Shown: positions 1-11,200 of the stretch, in pieces
How positions within the stretch are numbered: the stretch's first letter is position 1
Layout of the letters: each line of letters starts with the position of its first letter
Origin: Drosophila pseudoobscura
Taxonomy: Eukaryota > Arthropoda > Insecta > Diptera > Drosophilidae
DNA length: 64,000 nucleotides
Assembly (NCBI RefSeq): GCF_009870125.1
Contig: NC_046683.1
Span: 47,941,869 to 48,005,868 of the forward strand
Reading direction: 5' to 3'
Program-made: the position numbers and the translations under genes
Notes under the pieces: generated by a model
Databases searched by the model: none
Told to the model about the DNA's origin: nothing
Seen by the model: the letters and a program-made list of their open reading frames with translations, nothing else

Positions 1-773
1 TTATTAGAAGGATAAATTTAGGCAACAGATGAGAAATATTTTCACTATTTAAAGGAATTTATTTTAAGAGAAAAACACACATGAAAAAAAATATTTGGAA
101 GGAAAGAATTAATTTAAAATATTGAGAATATTTATAAAAAAAAAACAAAACAAGAAGAAGAAAAAAATAAAAAGAAGAAAAAAGAGAAGAAAAAACGATT
201 TTTCAGAAGTATGACTAGAAAACTAATCATTATTAAAAGGATAGATTTGGGCAATAGAAAAGTGATATTTTTATTATTTAAAGGAATTTATTTTAAGGGA
301 AAAACACATGAACACAAAAAATATTTTGAAGGAAGGCGTTAATTTAAAATATTGAGAAAATCAAAAAAAATAAATAAATAAGACAGAAAATAAAAGAAGA
401 AAAAAATTAGAAAAAAAGAGAATAAAGAAAAAAATGTAAAAAAAAATGTATGTCAGCAGTGCGATTAGAAAATTAATCAGTATTAGAAGGATAGATTTGG
501 GCAATAGAAAAGTAATATTTTCATTATTTAAAGGAATTTATTTTAAGGGAAAAACTATTAAAAAAAAAAACAAGAAATTATTAGAAAATATTTGATATTA
601 GTAATATTATTATTATTAGAAAATATATTTTGAAAAAGGAATTAATATCAAAAACTGAGAATATTTATAGAAAATCAAAAAAAGCATAAAATAGAAAAAA
701 AGAAGAAAAAGAAGGAAATAAAAAGAAAACGAGGGGGAACGTTGTGAGTTGCTGCGGACACCGCAACTCTACG
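1..773. repeat. AT-rich long-period tandem array, left part
   Basis: Diverged copies of one unit follow each other. The landmark TCAGAAG or TCAGCAG followed by GATTAGAAAA occurs at about 203 and 453, and each copy continues with GGATAGATTTGGGCAATAG and then AAGGAATTTATTTTAAGGG. A partial copy opens the window at position 1, so the array runs off the left edge. The period is close to 250 bases. Near the right end, at 747-770, there is a short hairpin with GAGTTGC/GCAACTC arms directly before the mobile element. No coding potential is seen. Confidence 0.75.
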
Positions 774-1852
774 GTTATACCCGATACTAAGTCAGTATGG
801 CTCTCCTCTGGCAGACGCCGCTAATATTTAACGACACGACAAAGAGTGCGTGCGAGAGAGACAGAAAATCAGTCTGAGCGTGACGTCGGGCGCTGCGTAG
901 CCACTGCAAATTGATTTGTTCCTTTTGGCTATAAAAATGATCTGATCTGATCCAGATTCAGCAACCGGATAGATATGGTCATTATCTATGATTCTGCGTT
1001 TTTAGTTTTCTCAAATCTGCAATATTGTGGATGCAACAGATTTTCGTCCTTTGTGGGGGCGGATGGGGGTGGGGCGAAATTCTGAGATATACGTTTTATA
1101 GTGACATCTTAAAGGAGTGTGTGTACCAAACTTGGTTACTCTAGCCTTAATAGTCTCTGAGATTTGTGGTTGCCTCAGATTTTCGTCCTTTGCGGGGGCG
1201 GAAGGGGGTGTGGCGAAATTTGGACAGGAAACGGTCAAGGTCCGATATCACAGGAGTGTGGATACCAAATTTGGTTGCTCTAGCTCTTATGGGTTCTCAG
1301 ATCCTTGAACTCATATTTTGCAATTGGCAAAACCGACCATGAAACCTGTGTGTTAGAGTGAGACAGAGCGAGAAAGAGTGAAATTGTTTTCGTGATTCTG
1401 GCTGTAATAATTATACGATCTGATTCAGATTTTGCACTCTAGAAGATATAGTCATCTTCTACGATTCTGCGTTTTTAGTTTTCTCGTATCGTCAAAATTG
1501 TGGATGCCACAGATTTTCGCCCTTTGTGGGGGCGGAAGTGGGCGGGGCAAAGTTTTGAAATATTTTTGGAGCAGTGACATATCACAGAAGTCTGGATCCA
1601 AAACATCGTTGCTCTAGCTCTTATAGTCTTTGAGCATTAGGCGCTGAAGGGGACGGACAGACGGACAGACGGACAGACGGACGGACGGACAGACGGACAG
1701 ACAGACATGGCTCAATCGACTCGGCTATTGATGCTGATCAAGAATATATATACTTTATAGGGTCGGAAACGATTCCTTCTGGACGTTACACACATCCACT
1801 TTTACCACAAATCTAATATACCCCAATACTCATTTTGAGTATCGGGTATAAC
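774..1852. mobile_element. Non-autonomous DNA-transposon-like repeat with 15-bp terminal inverted repeats
   Basis: The segment begins GTTATACCCGATACT and ends with the exact reverse complement at 1838-1852. Inside there is no transposase reading frame. A motif like CAGATTTTCGTCCTTTG followed by a G-rich stretch occurs three times, near 1038, 1178 and 1511, each followed by a related tail ending in GCTCTAGC-like sequence, so the interior is an imperfect triplication. A GGACAGAC-type block lies at 1651-1706 and an AGAATATATATACTTTATA motif just after it. The overall style (telltale ends, GGACAGAC block) is known to me from dispersed Drosophila repeats, but I cannot name the family with certainty. 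No target-site duplication is obvious at its borders. Confidence 0.65.
1651..1706. repeat. (GGACAGAC)n microsatellite within the mobile element
   Basis: About seven imperfect 4- and 8-base units of GGAC/AGAC follow each other. This block is internal to the transposon-like repeat. Confidence 0.85.
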
Positions 1853-2071
1853 AAAGGATTTGTCAGAAGTGCGATTAGAAAATTAATCAGTATTAGAAGG
1901 AAATAAAAAGTAATATTTTCATTATTAAAAGAAATTAATTTAACACTTGAAAAAATATAAAAAAATTATTCGAAAACATATTTTGCAGGAAACAATTATT
2001 TTAAAATATTGAGAATATTTATAAAAATCGAAAAAAGCACAAAATAGAAAATAAAATAGAAAAAAAAGATT
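1853..2071. repeat. AT-rich tandem array, last unit before tRNA-Leu
   Basis: This is a further copy of the unit seen at 203 and 453. It starts GATTTGTCAGAAGTG at 1858 and ends exactly where the same string recurs at 2069 as the 3' end of the tRNA-Leu gene, a spacing of 211 bases. The copy shares the AATTAATCAGTATTAGAAGG and TTAAAATATTGAGAATATTT landmarks with the copies left of the mobile element. Confidence 0.75.
2061..2067 (-). terminator. RNA polymerase III terminator of tRNA-Leu
   Basis: Seven consecutive T residues on the minus strand begin five bases after the mature tRNA 3' end. This is the usual pol III stop signal. Confidence 0.8.
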
Positions 2072-2207
2072 TGTCAGAAGTGGGATTCGAACCCACGCCC
2101 TCAGAGAGGACCAGAACGCTCATTGCACAACACGCCCTCCTGGGAAGGGCAAGAGTCTTGGGTATAGCTCTTGAGTCTGGCGCCTTAGACCGCTCGGCCA
2201 TCCTGAC
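2072..2207 (-). tRNA. tRNA-Leu, anticodon CAA, with a 53-nt intron
   Basis: On the minus strand the gene reads GTCAGGATGGCCGAGCGG and so on, ending in TTCTGAC plus discriminator A. The 7-bp acceptor stem (GTCAGGA/TTCTGAC), the A box (TGGCCGAGCGG), the long variable arm typical of class II tRNAs and the B box GGTTCGAAT are all present. The anticodon CAA is complementary to 2171-2173, with stem CCAGA/TCTGG around the loop. An intron fills 2117-2169, one base 3' of the anticodon, the standard position; an intron in tRNA-Leu(CAA) is known in animals including flies. It would be removed by the tRNA splicing endonuclease and ligase. The gene decodes UUG. A T7 terminator follows. The sequence appears intact. 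The 3' end is shared with the tandem array next to it. Confidence 0.97.
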
Positions 2208-4429
2208 ACATGCGGAGAGGGCGGCCCGCGTTCGGGCTTGTGGCAGCGGGCTATTTATAGATAGGCAAAACATATTCGAGTGGGTGGACGCAGAGACGCA
2301 CAGACGCACCTTCGGGTGATAAAAGCTTTATAAAAGACGGTGTCATTGGTGTGTGGTGTGTGTGGTGTGGTGTGGTGTTGCTGTGTTGGTTGCCATGTGG
2401 TTAAGTGCTGCAGTGTTGCCATTTCATGCTTGGCTAAATCGTTGCTAAATCGTCACCTGAGCACCGTTTCCGCCAGGGCAATCAAAACCGAATTGAAGCT
2501 GGCGATGCCTCGGCGCTCGGTGTTCGGTGTTCGGTGTTGCCCGGGGGCCTCATCATAAAAATCACACAAACCGCAGCCCCACACTGCCAAACGTGGGCAC
2601 ACAGACACACAGTCACACACACAATTGATGCGCCACGAGTTCAAGTCAATTGCAGAGCCCGCAGGCTTCGGAGAGCGCGTGTCGTGCCCCTTGTTCCTCC
2701 CCCGGCCCTTGCCAATGCGGCGGCGGTGCTGAAACCACAAGCCTTAACCCCCTGCCAGCTGCTGTGATGTATTTGTCAGCTTCGAAAAAAAATCAAATAA
2801 GGAATAATCGCCAAAGGCGTAACGAAACGACCGCAGGAATACCGTTTATATATTTTTTTAATTTTTTTAAAATTTTTATATGTGTATTTAATAATAATGT
2901 ATATTTTATTTTATTATTATATTTTACATATATATTTTTTGCTTATTTATAAATTCTTTTTTTTTAATAATAACAATTAACTGAAATTATTGAAAAAACC
3001 TTTATAATGGGTTGAATTTAGAATAATTTTAATAGTTTTATTCATATTTTTTTTTTATTTTTTTTTTCTATTAATGCATCTTTTTTATTAATTTTTTATA
3101 ATGCACAATTAACTGTACTGTAATTATAAAAATATTTTGTTATTGTTTTTGTTTTTTTCCACCTTTTTTTATTTATTTATTTAATATTTTTTTTTTTTTT
3201 TATATATATTTTTTATTTATTTTTTTTTTAAGTACACAAATAAGTGTACTGTAATTATTAAAAATATTTGGATAATGGGTTGAATTTAACATAAGGTTTT
3301 ATTGTTTTATTCGCATTTTTTACTCATTCAAATAATAATTTTTAAATTAATATATATTTTTTATTTATTTATTTTATTAAATTTTTTTAAAAATGAATAT
3401 ATACATTTATTTGCTAATTTATTCTAATTGATTAGGTCCGAATTTTGTTAAATTTTAGTGAAGCGGTTAAGCAGTTCTCTGCTCTCCCAATCCTAGGCTG
3501 TAGATTTATGTTTAAAGATATTTTCCTATACCTTTGAGAACTGAGAAACGCTCCTGTTTAATGGGTATCAAAATATACATTACAGAAAGTATCCCCCGGA
3601 GGAGGAGTGTGGACAGGAGGAGGCTATCAAATGCAGCCTCACTTCCACAGGAGGCGGTGGCAGTGGCAGTGGCAGTGGCGGTGGCAGTGGCTGTGGCTGT
3701 GGCATTGCCAGACGTCGTTGATGATGCTGGACGGAGACTGAGGACTGAGACAGAGGCCGTGTGTGTGGCTGTGTGTGTTTGTGGCTGGCATGGCATTGAA
3801 ATCGAAATCGAAATCGACAACCAGACACTTCAAACGCATGCAAAACGCATCGAAACAATGAGATTTACGTGCTTCCCAGCTGTTATGGACTGCAATCGGA
3901 TACATGTTCAGAGTGACGGGCAGGGAGGGGACGGCAAGGGGGGTGGCAGGGGGGGATGGCAAGAGTTGAGTGCCGTATTATTACAATGCGAAAGAGATCT
4001 GCCTGTGGGCCCCCGGGGGGTAGGCAAATGGATTTTGGTCTCCCAATCCACCCCTCTCCCTCTCCCCCTCTCCCTCTCTCCTCTTTCTGCATGTTAAACG
4101 GTAATGACAGCCATAAGCTTTGCCCATGTCGGTCTCTGGTCGGTCTCTGGCCGGTCTCTGGTATCTGCTTGGGCAGCCAAGCCGAAAAGTTTGTTGTGTT
4201 AATTTTCAATGCATAAAATTCATTGGCCCGGTCTAGACTGCGTCTCGAGTCGAGTGTCAGTCCCCCAAGCCATGCCTGGCGGGGCGTCAGCTTTCAATCG
4301 AGTGCCCCCCCGAGTCTCCCCGTCTCCCCGCCTCCCGTCTCCCGTCTGTTGCATTGTCCCATACGTCGTCTTCCGTAATTGTAATCCATACTGTGCTCTG
4401 TCTTTGGCATATAATTGTTTAAATATCGT
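2208..4429. other. Intergenic, no gene seen
   Basis: About 600 bases (2840-3440) are T-rich low-complexity sequence. A GGCAGT-type hexamer repeat occupies about 3652-3708 and purine or pyrimidine tracts lie near 4050-4085. Overlapping open frames around 3530-4100 occur on both strands and follow the simple repeats, so I do not regard them as coding. Confidence 0.7.
3652..3708. repeat. (GGCAGT)n / (GGCTGT)n hexanucleotide repeat
   Basis: Consecutive GGCAGTGGCAGT units with a few substitutions give spurious alanine/valine or serine/glycine type frames on both strands. Confidence 0.85.
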
Positions 4430-4436
4430 AAAAAAA
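4430..4436 (-). terminator. RNA polymerase III terminator of tRNA-Pro
   Basis: A run of seven T residues on the minus strand starts 16 bases after the tRNA 3' end. Confidence 0.75.
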
Positions 4437-4452
4437 GAAACTCCAAAGACTT

Positions 4453-4524
4453 GGGCTCGTCCGGGATTTGAACCCGGGACCTCCCGCACCCTAAGCGGAA
4501 ATCATACCCCTAGACCAACGAGCC
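4453..4524 (-). tRNA. tRNA-Pro, anticodon AGG
   Basis: The minus strand begins GGCTCGTTGGTCTAGGGG and ends GGACGAGCC plus discriminator C, 72 nt in all with no intron. The acceptor stem is GGCTCGT/ACGAGCC. The A box TGGTCTAGGGG and B box GGTTCAAATCC are intact, and the T stem is CCCGG/CCGGG. The anticodon loop TTAGGGT gives AGG, read as inosine-GG for proline CCN codons. The anticodon stem TCCGC/GCGGG(A) carries paired changes relative to the TCTCGC/GCGAGA form I remember for fly tRNA-Pro. The pairing is kept, so I treat the gene as functional. It lies 2.2 kb from tRNA-Leu on the same strand but is an independent pol III unit. Confidence 0.96.
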
Positions 4525-5650
4525 GTGCGTCGAAAGGCGGCCAAAAGACGAAAGATTATGGGTCTTGGAGGTGATCTTCGAACAGCATTCAAGGGCTTAA
4601 TGTAAATGTCCTCAATTAGCTGTTAATGGCTCTGCCTCCCCTGCCCCCTGCCCCCCACCCAGCACTTGACCCAGCATATGCAGAATCTGTCCTGTCCCTG
4701 TCCCAGAGATTAGATCGTATTCGGGGTGGGATCTGGTTTGCCTTCTGTCACTGATTGTAATCCCCGGCCGCGAGCTCGTTAACATTATTTGTTGTGGTCT
4801 CTTTTCGCAAAGTGCATTGGTGCAGGGGTGCAGGGGCGCAGGGGTTGACCCGCATTCAATCTGCGTCTTTTGGCTGCCCTTTAAAGTCTCCCCGTGCAGC
4901 CCTGGATTGGGTTTTTTTTTACAACTATTTGATCAAATGCTTAGGCAACATCAAAAGGTTCTCCTTAACGCGTATGGTCAAGCACACAGGCAACCTTCGG
5001 TGGCAGGCAACATTCGGTGGCAAGTTCCGTGAGTTGATGGCTTCATTAGGGGTTGTTCCAGGGGTCAGGGGCCCGCACGGAAAAATGTTTCATGTCTCAA
5101 TTCGGGCTTGCATAAAAAACAAACGGCACTTCAAGTGGTTGATTTTACGCTCCTGACGGGTTGGCGGCTGTTGGCGGCACCCCCTGCTGTTGCCATTTGT
5201 TACGTCACAGCTGTTATGATTTCAAACCGGCCCGTAAGTGTTCCCCTAATTAATATTGCACGAAATCCTCAATCTCTATAAGTGGCAAAGGCCTTGGGGG
5301 CCCGCGATTCCGATGCCACTCATTAGACGAAAAGCTCTGTCGCAATTTCACTCTTCAATGGATCGGGTTTTCGGGGGGTTGGGAGGTGGGAGTGGGGGTG
5401 GATCTTCCGCAGGTCACTGGGGTATACATCATCATTAATGGCCTTTTAGGGATCTGTCGGGGGTTTAGAGAAGGGAGGATATATGTAGATTCAACCCTTG
5501 CCGAAAAGATCTCTTCGCTGCTCGCATTCCTGGCCACCAAAGTTGCCACAACCGTGTCTTACACGTTGCACAACCGAACAACAGACGACTGCCAGTCAGC
5601 AAAGGTCTACAATCTATAAAGTACAATCACTTTCGGCCACAATACCAAAC

Positions 5651-5957
5651 ACGGACAGGGGACGGGGCGGCTGGAGAAGGGACAGAGACGGGCTGGAACG
5701 CCAGGGAACGGGCTGGGGATGGGCTGGGGTCGGGATAGGATGCTTGGGGACGGGCTGAGGCGGGTGGAGACGGGACAGAGACGGCCTGGGACGCCAGGGG
5801 ACGGGCTGGGGTCGGGATAGGATGCTTCGGGACGGGCCTGGACGGGCTGGGACGGGCTGAGGCGGGTGGAGACGGGACAGAGACGGGCCTGGGACGCTTG
5901 GAGACGGGCTGGGGACGGCCTGGGACGCTTGGGGACGGCCTGAAACGGGCCAGGGAA
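5651..5957. repeat. GC-rich minisatellite, GACGGGCTGGG-type units
   Basis: Units such as GACGGGCTGGG, GACGGCCTGGGACG and GATAGGATGCTT recur in a higher-order pattern. The stretch from GGGTCGGGATAGGATGCTT through GCGGGTGGAGACGGGACAG occurs twice, about 100 bases apart. Confidence 0.85.
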
Positions 5958-7830
5958 GGCAGTCTGCCCTTTAAATCATGCTCGGAATCTCCCAGAAAAC
6001 GTGGCTAGATCTCTACGGTGTTTCCCTGCACAATTTTCTATACACACACACAGGATGGATGGCTGGCTGACTGGCTGGCTGGCTGTCTGGTAATTATGGG
6101 TTCGAAAAATCTACACCAGCATCGGGGCTTGATGATCGACATTGGTGGCTGTTGGAAATATATGGCCAAAACCTGATGAAAGGCCAGTTTACTCATCCTC
6201 ATCGCCTCATCGCCCCATCGCCGCATCGCCTGGTCGTGCATTAATTTTAGCACAAGTTTTGTTCCCTTTTTCTTGGGGGACACGCCCACTAAAGTGGCAT
6301 GCCGCCATGGTTATGTAAACAGCCAGAAGAGGCCCCAAGGAGGCACCAAGGAGGCAAGCAGCACGAAAAGGTGCATTGATAAAGGCCACAGCCGGCGTTG
6401 CCAGGCGTTGATGATGATGACGATGACGATGCCACACATCACTAGAGGGCAAAGGTTGCCAGCACGTGGGGGTGGGGGAGGGGCAACTCTCGGCAAGTGT
6501 TAATGTTGCAATCACTTTAGAAAGCCATAGAGTGGCGTGTGGAGGAGAACGGGTGGCTCTCTGGGTGGCTTATGGCGGGTATCCGTAGATGATTGGCGGC
6601 GTCTAAGCAGGAGATATGGCCAAGGATCTGGCTACTTGGGGCACATATCCCGTGGCGCACATATCAAATGTAAAGTCCAGCCAAAATCCCCCAAAAATCC
6701 CGACACAAATGAGGAGCCAAGGACCCAGAGCATAAAATGGCCAAAAAGCTTAACTCTCATAATGCCAATGTGGAGGGGTGGGGAGGGGGCACGGGGAGGG
6801 TAAACGGTAAATATATGAATTGGTGGGGCGGGGGGCAGGGGGGGGGAGGGGCCTGCTGCCAAATGGCTTTATGTGCGTCAGTAAATTTACACCTCGTAAT
6901 CGAGATGAGTGGACACAGGACACAGGACACACACACACAAGAGGAGGGACGAGGGACGAAGGACGAAGGACCCCGAGCAGCTGTTGTCCAAGATTAGTCC
7001 CTGGCAAAAAATCTGTCGCACAAATTTTCATTTTTATGAGCCCCAGAGCCCCGGCATTAAGGGCTCCGGCATTTGTTTGGCTTTGTGTGTAGAGGGGGGG
7101 GTGCCCCCTTGCCCCCATGCCCCCTTGCCCCCTCTTGGTTGCCAATTATATAATAACAGCGACAGCAGGCACCCAGAGACAGCGGCGAACATCATCAGTC
7201 AGGGATTGGGAGCCCCCCTCCGCCCCCGCCCCTGGTCTATGGGGATACCTGGGGAGAGCCAACACATCCGCAAGGGGCAGAAGCAGCATCGGCAGCATTA
7301 ACTGATTTGCATTTCAATCTTGGCGGCGGCGGCGGCGGAGTCGGCATGTGTTTAGTTTTTGGCTCAAAGAAAGAAAGAAAAAAAAGAGGAAACCTGTTTC
7401 CTGGGGGGAGAGTAATGGGGGGGAAGCTCCAACAGCAGCTGCTGCCGCCACAGCGGACAACACTTGCTGCCAAGTGAGATCTCGACCCCTCGCCGACTTC
7501 TTACGAGTTTGCCTTGCTTTCCGTTGCACCGTGACTTAAAATGCAAATGAAAATGCAATCATTGTTGAATCTCGTACAGCGCCAGAGCCGCCACAGCCGC
7601 CGCCACAGGCCAGGGGGGGGCGAGAAGGGTATTTTGTGCCTCGCCTTGGGGCAGCGGGCACTCGGTGGCTGCCCTGGCTGTTGTTGCGATCGCCAGTCAA
7701 GCATCCCTGCGGCAACAACTATGAGCATGTTTGCTATGCCCAGTCGAGGCAACAGGCAACATCAGACTCTGTTTCAGGAAGCTTCCAAGCCTCGAGATAC
7801 ACAATTTTTGATAATATTTAAACAGGCGAC

Positions 7831-7900
7831 GGAGGCAGCAGCAGCGGCTGGAGTGTCGGAGGCAGCAGCAGCGGCTGGAGTGTCGGAGGCAGCAGCAGCC
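7831..7900. repeat. 27-bp tandem repeat, 2.6 copies
   Basis: The unit GGAGGCAGCAGCAGCGGCTG plus GAGTGTC is present at 7831 and 7858 and partly at 7885. One forward frame reads EAAAAAGVS repeated, but the surrounding frame shows no other sign of coding. Confidence 0.9.
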
Positions 7901-8880
7901 ATGTTGAGGGAGGCCAGATTGTGGCTGCAACTTCTTGGGATGCCTGGGATGCTGTGTGATAAATTCCTGGCATGAATCGAATGCAATACAAGACTTTTCT
8001 ATCAAACAACATGAAAATTAGATCGCTGTTGCCGTTGTAATGCTGTCATAAGGCGGCGGGAAGGGGCAGGGGCAGGGGACGGGGAAGAGGCAACAACTGC
8101 CAGCAGATTTTCCTGCCTCTTGTACAGCAGATTACGAGGTTGATCAATGGCCAACCATTAGTGGGGGGGAACGGCCATGATGGCTGGAAAACCAGGAAGA
8201 ATTTACCGATTTATACGAACTTTGACTCAATCCAGGCTCCCACAGAGGCCTTGCCTCAAACCCAAAACCCAATCGCCAGGCATCAAGGTCAAGCCCCAGT
8301 CCATTCCCCTGTCCGTTTTGCCGGCAGGACCTAATTGGCAACGCCTTTTGCCACTGCCACTGCCACTGCCACTGCAAGTGACAGGAAACTTTCAGGCCAA
8401 GCGGCAGCACCGGCAAACTAATTAGCCTTAAAATAAAATCAACGAAAAAAATCCCAAAAAAAAAGAACCAAAATATAAAAAAAAAAGATGTTTTTTCCAA
8501 GGAAATGATACAATTTCGCGCGCTTGAAAATCAGACCGTGGAGCAGGGACTGGGGGGACTGGAGGGGGGGACAGAAGAGGCAAAAAAAAAAACACACACA
8601 CACACAACTGAAAAAACAAAATTTTAATTTAAAGGAGAATAGCAGGAGAAAAAAGAACCACAGGAAAAAAAATAAGAAACAAACGTATGTCAGGCCGAAG
8701 AGCTAGAGATGGGCCACAGCCACGGAAACAGAAACAGCCACGGGTTGGGGGCGATGATGGGGGACTTTAGCCGATATATATCTCCATCACAAGGCGATAG
8801 ATTGGGGGATTGGGCATATATCTTTAATACAGAAATCGGGGGCACATCGCTCTCAATTTCCAACGTTTTCTTTGCAAGCC

Positions 8881-9880
8881 AATTAAAAAAATTGTTGAAA
8901 AAAATACTTATAAATAAATATAATAAATAGAAGAAAAAACTTAAAAATAAATAGAAAAAACATATTATTTTTAATCAAATGATTATGAATCATCATACCA
9001 ATCATTATTAGATTATTATGAAAATTAAGATAACATTTTTATGGTGACTTTTACCAAAAAAAAGAGGAATGAAATGATGATAAAGTACAAAAAAATATAT
9101 AAAACACATACAAAATATTTGTTTTTTAATATATTATAATCCCATATAAAAATTGTTGAAATAAAAAATTAGTAAATAAACTAGATAATATAATAAATAA
9201 ATATAAAAACTTACGAAAAAAAGTATATATATATTTTTTTAAACTAATATTATTTATAATTAAATATATTCAAATAAGGATCATCATCATTCCAATAATT
9301 TTTAAATTATTTTTAAAATTAAGATACAATTTGTATGGTGACTGATACACTACAAAATAAAACAACAAAAAATTTTATAATCTCATAAAAATAATTGTTG
9401 AAATAAATAAACTAAATGAATAAAATAGATAATATAATATAATAAATAAATATAAAATAGAAAAAAATATATATGAATTGCTTTTTAAATCTAAATCTAA
9501 ATCTAAATTTAAATGTAATATTATTTAAAATGATACATATTAAAATAAGGATAAGCAATAAATAAAATAATACGTAAATAATAACAATAAATAAATATAA
9601 AAAAGATATGAAAAAAATAATGATAAATCGAAAAAATTGTTATATTTTAAATCTAGAAATCTAATCCCATCAAAATTTGTTGAAATAAAAAAAAATAATA
9701 AATAAAATAGAAAAAATAAATAAATATATAATAAATCAAATATGAACTAGAAAAAAAACATATTTCTTTAAATCTTTAAAACTAATATTATTTGTAATTA
9801 CATTAAAATAAAGATTATCAATAAACACTAAATTATTATTAAATAAAGGTGATATTTTTATGGTGACTAGTAACGCGCCT
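8881..9880. repeat. AT-rich block with degenerate tandem units
   Basis: The landmark TTTTTATGGTGACT or TTTGTATGGTGACT ends similar segments near 9040, 9340 and 9860, each preceded by a TTATTA/AAATTAAGATA-like stretch and by ATAAGGAT-type sequence. The units are diverged and about 270-300 bases apart. No gene is seen. Confidence 0.6.
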
Positions 9881-11200
9881 AAAAAAATAGAGTTCTAGTG
9901 CCGGGAGGCAACCAAGAAACAAGTACCGAAAAGTACTGCCTGTGGTACGTGTCAATGAATCTTTCTCCTTTAATCGGGCTTAGTGGGAGAGGTGACCTAG
10001 TCAGTGGCACCATCTCTAGATCCCCAGCCAAGTGGCAATTCATGCTTATCCGCATCCTGCAGAAATAGCAGCCGCATCGGCAGCGGGCAGGGGCCGGGCA
10101 GGGCAGGGCAGGGGGACTACATCCTAAATCCCCAACCTCGTCAAGGCCGTTCCAAAGCACACACAGAGAGAGGGTGGAGGGGTAGGAGAGTAAGTAAGAG
10201 ATAACCGCAGAGCTGATGTGAAGGCCTCTACTGGGTCTCCAGAGTCTCCATCAAGCTAAAAGTCTCCTGCCCGCGCGCCCCAGCACCACATCCATCCTCC
10301 TCTCGTTGTCATCGTCATCGTCATCATCCCCGTACCCGTCGTCGTCGTCGTCGCCGTCGTCGTTGTAGTTGTCTGCGTTTGTCGTTTATCTTGGCTTCAT
10401 TATCGCTTCATTAATTGCTAATTAACCATGTTCTACATGGCCGCCAGTTGCCGGTTCCCAGTTCCCAGTTTTATAAAATGTGCAAGGCGTGGAAGATATA
10501 ACCAACACGGGCATTGGGGAGGAGCTGGAGCGGAGCTGGAGCCACTTTGCTTGGCCTTTTTGTAAGTGCAAATAAGTCGAAATCATGCCAAGTGAACGCG
10601 CCCCGCGCTTTATCGCGCTTTAATCTAATGCAATTTGTAAATGGAAACGAAAGCGGGCCACAAAGGATGCCACTAGCCCCGCTCCACCAGGGGTCGGGGT
10701 CGGTGTCGGGGTCGGGGTTGGGGTACTTGTAAATTAAAGCAAATATTTTGCTTATTTATTTCGGTTCTTAGAATGGTTGCTGCCCCTGCCTGCCCCCCGC
10801 CTGCCCCTGTTCACTGTCGACTAGCCGCAGGCCAATTAATTAATTTATTAAAGCAAATAAACAAAAGTACAAGGCAGCCCGAGAAGAAAGAGCAGATCCA
10901 AAAGAAAGGCCAGCAAAGCAAAGCAAAATCAAAGCGCATATCAAATGAGTTCGGCCTATCACAGAAAAAAGAAAGCAAAAAAAGGAGAGACAGAGATGGA
11001 AAGTGATAAGTAGCCGGAGCACTCTCGAAGCATCTCTATTGAAGGGTAATCCAATGGGGTACCCAGTGCTCGCCATGGGGCGGGGGCATGGCTTGTGATC
11101 TGTCAAGGATGATGATGATGATCCACTGAAATTTGTATCTTTCCACCTGGATTTATACAAAAGATTCGAGCCGCGAGTGGAAATTGCACAAGAGAATGCT
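9881..11200. other. Intergenic, no gene seen
   Basis: GC-richer single-copy sequence. It holds a TCATCG/GTC triplet tract at 10,303-10,368, a GGGGTCGG run near 10,690-10,728 and A/G-rich sequence near 10,860-11,000. No supported exon. Confidence 0.6.
10303..10368. repeat. (TCATCG)n and (GTC)n triplet repeat
   Basis: GTCATCGTCATCG is followed by a GTCGTCGTCGTC run. The tract is open in all forward frames only because it is a simple triplet repeat. Confidence 0.85.

Larger units (their letters stand above)
4525..8880. other. Long intergenic or intronic stretch, GC-richer, no gene seen
   Basis: The stretch holds a GC minisatellite (5651-5957), many G- and C-runs of seven or more, a CTGG-type tetramer run near 6058-6090, a 27-bp repeat at 7831-7900 and a CACTGC run near 8350-8377. 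The open frames are short, overlap in all frames and are dominated by G, P, R or A from the simple repeats. I find no splice-bounded coding exon here. Confidence 0.6.

Noticed and set aside
3534..4097. 187-codon plus-strand open frame
   Set aside because: A GGCAGT hexamer repeat keeps all frames open. Equally long frames lie on the opposite strand.
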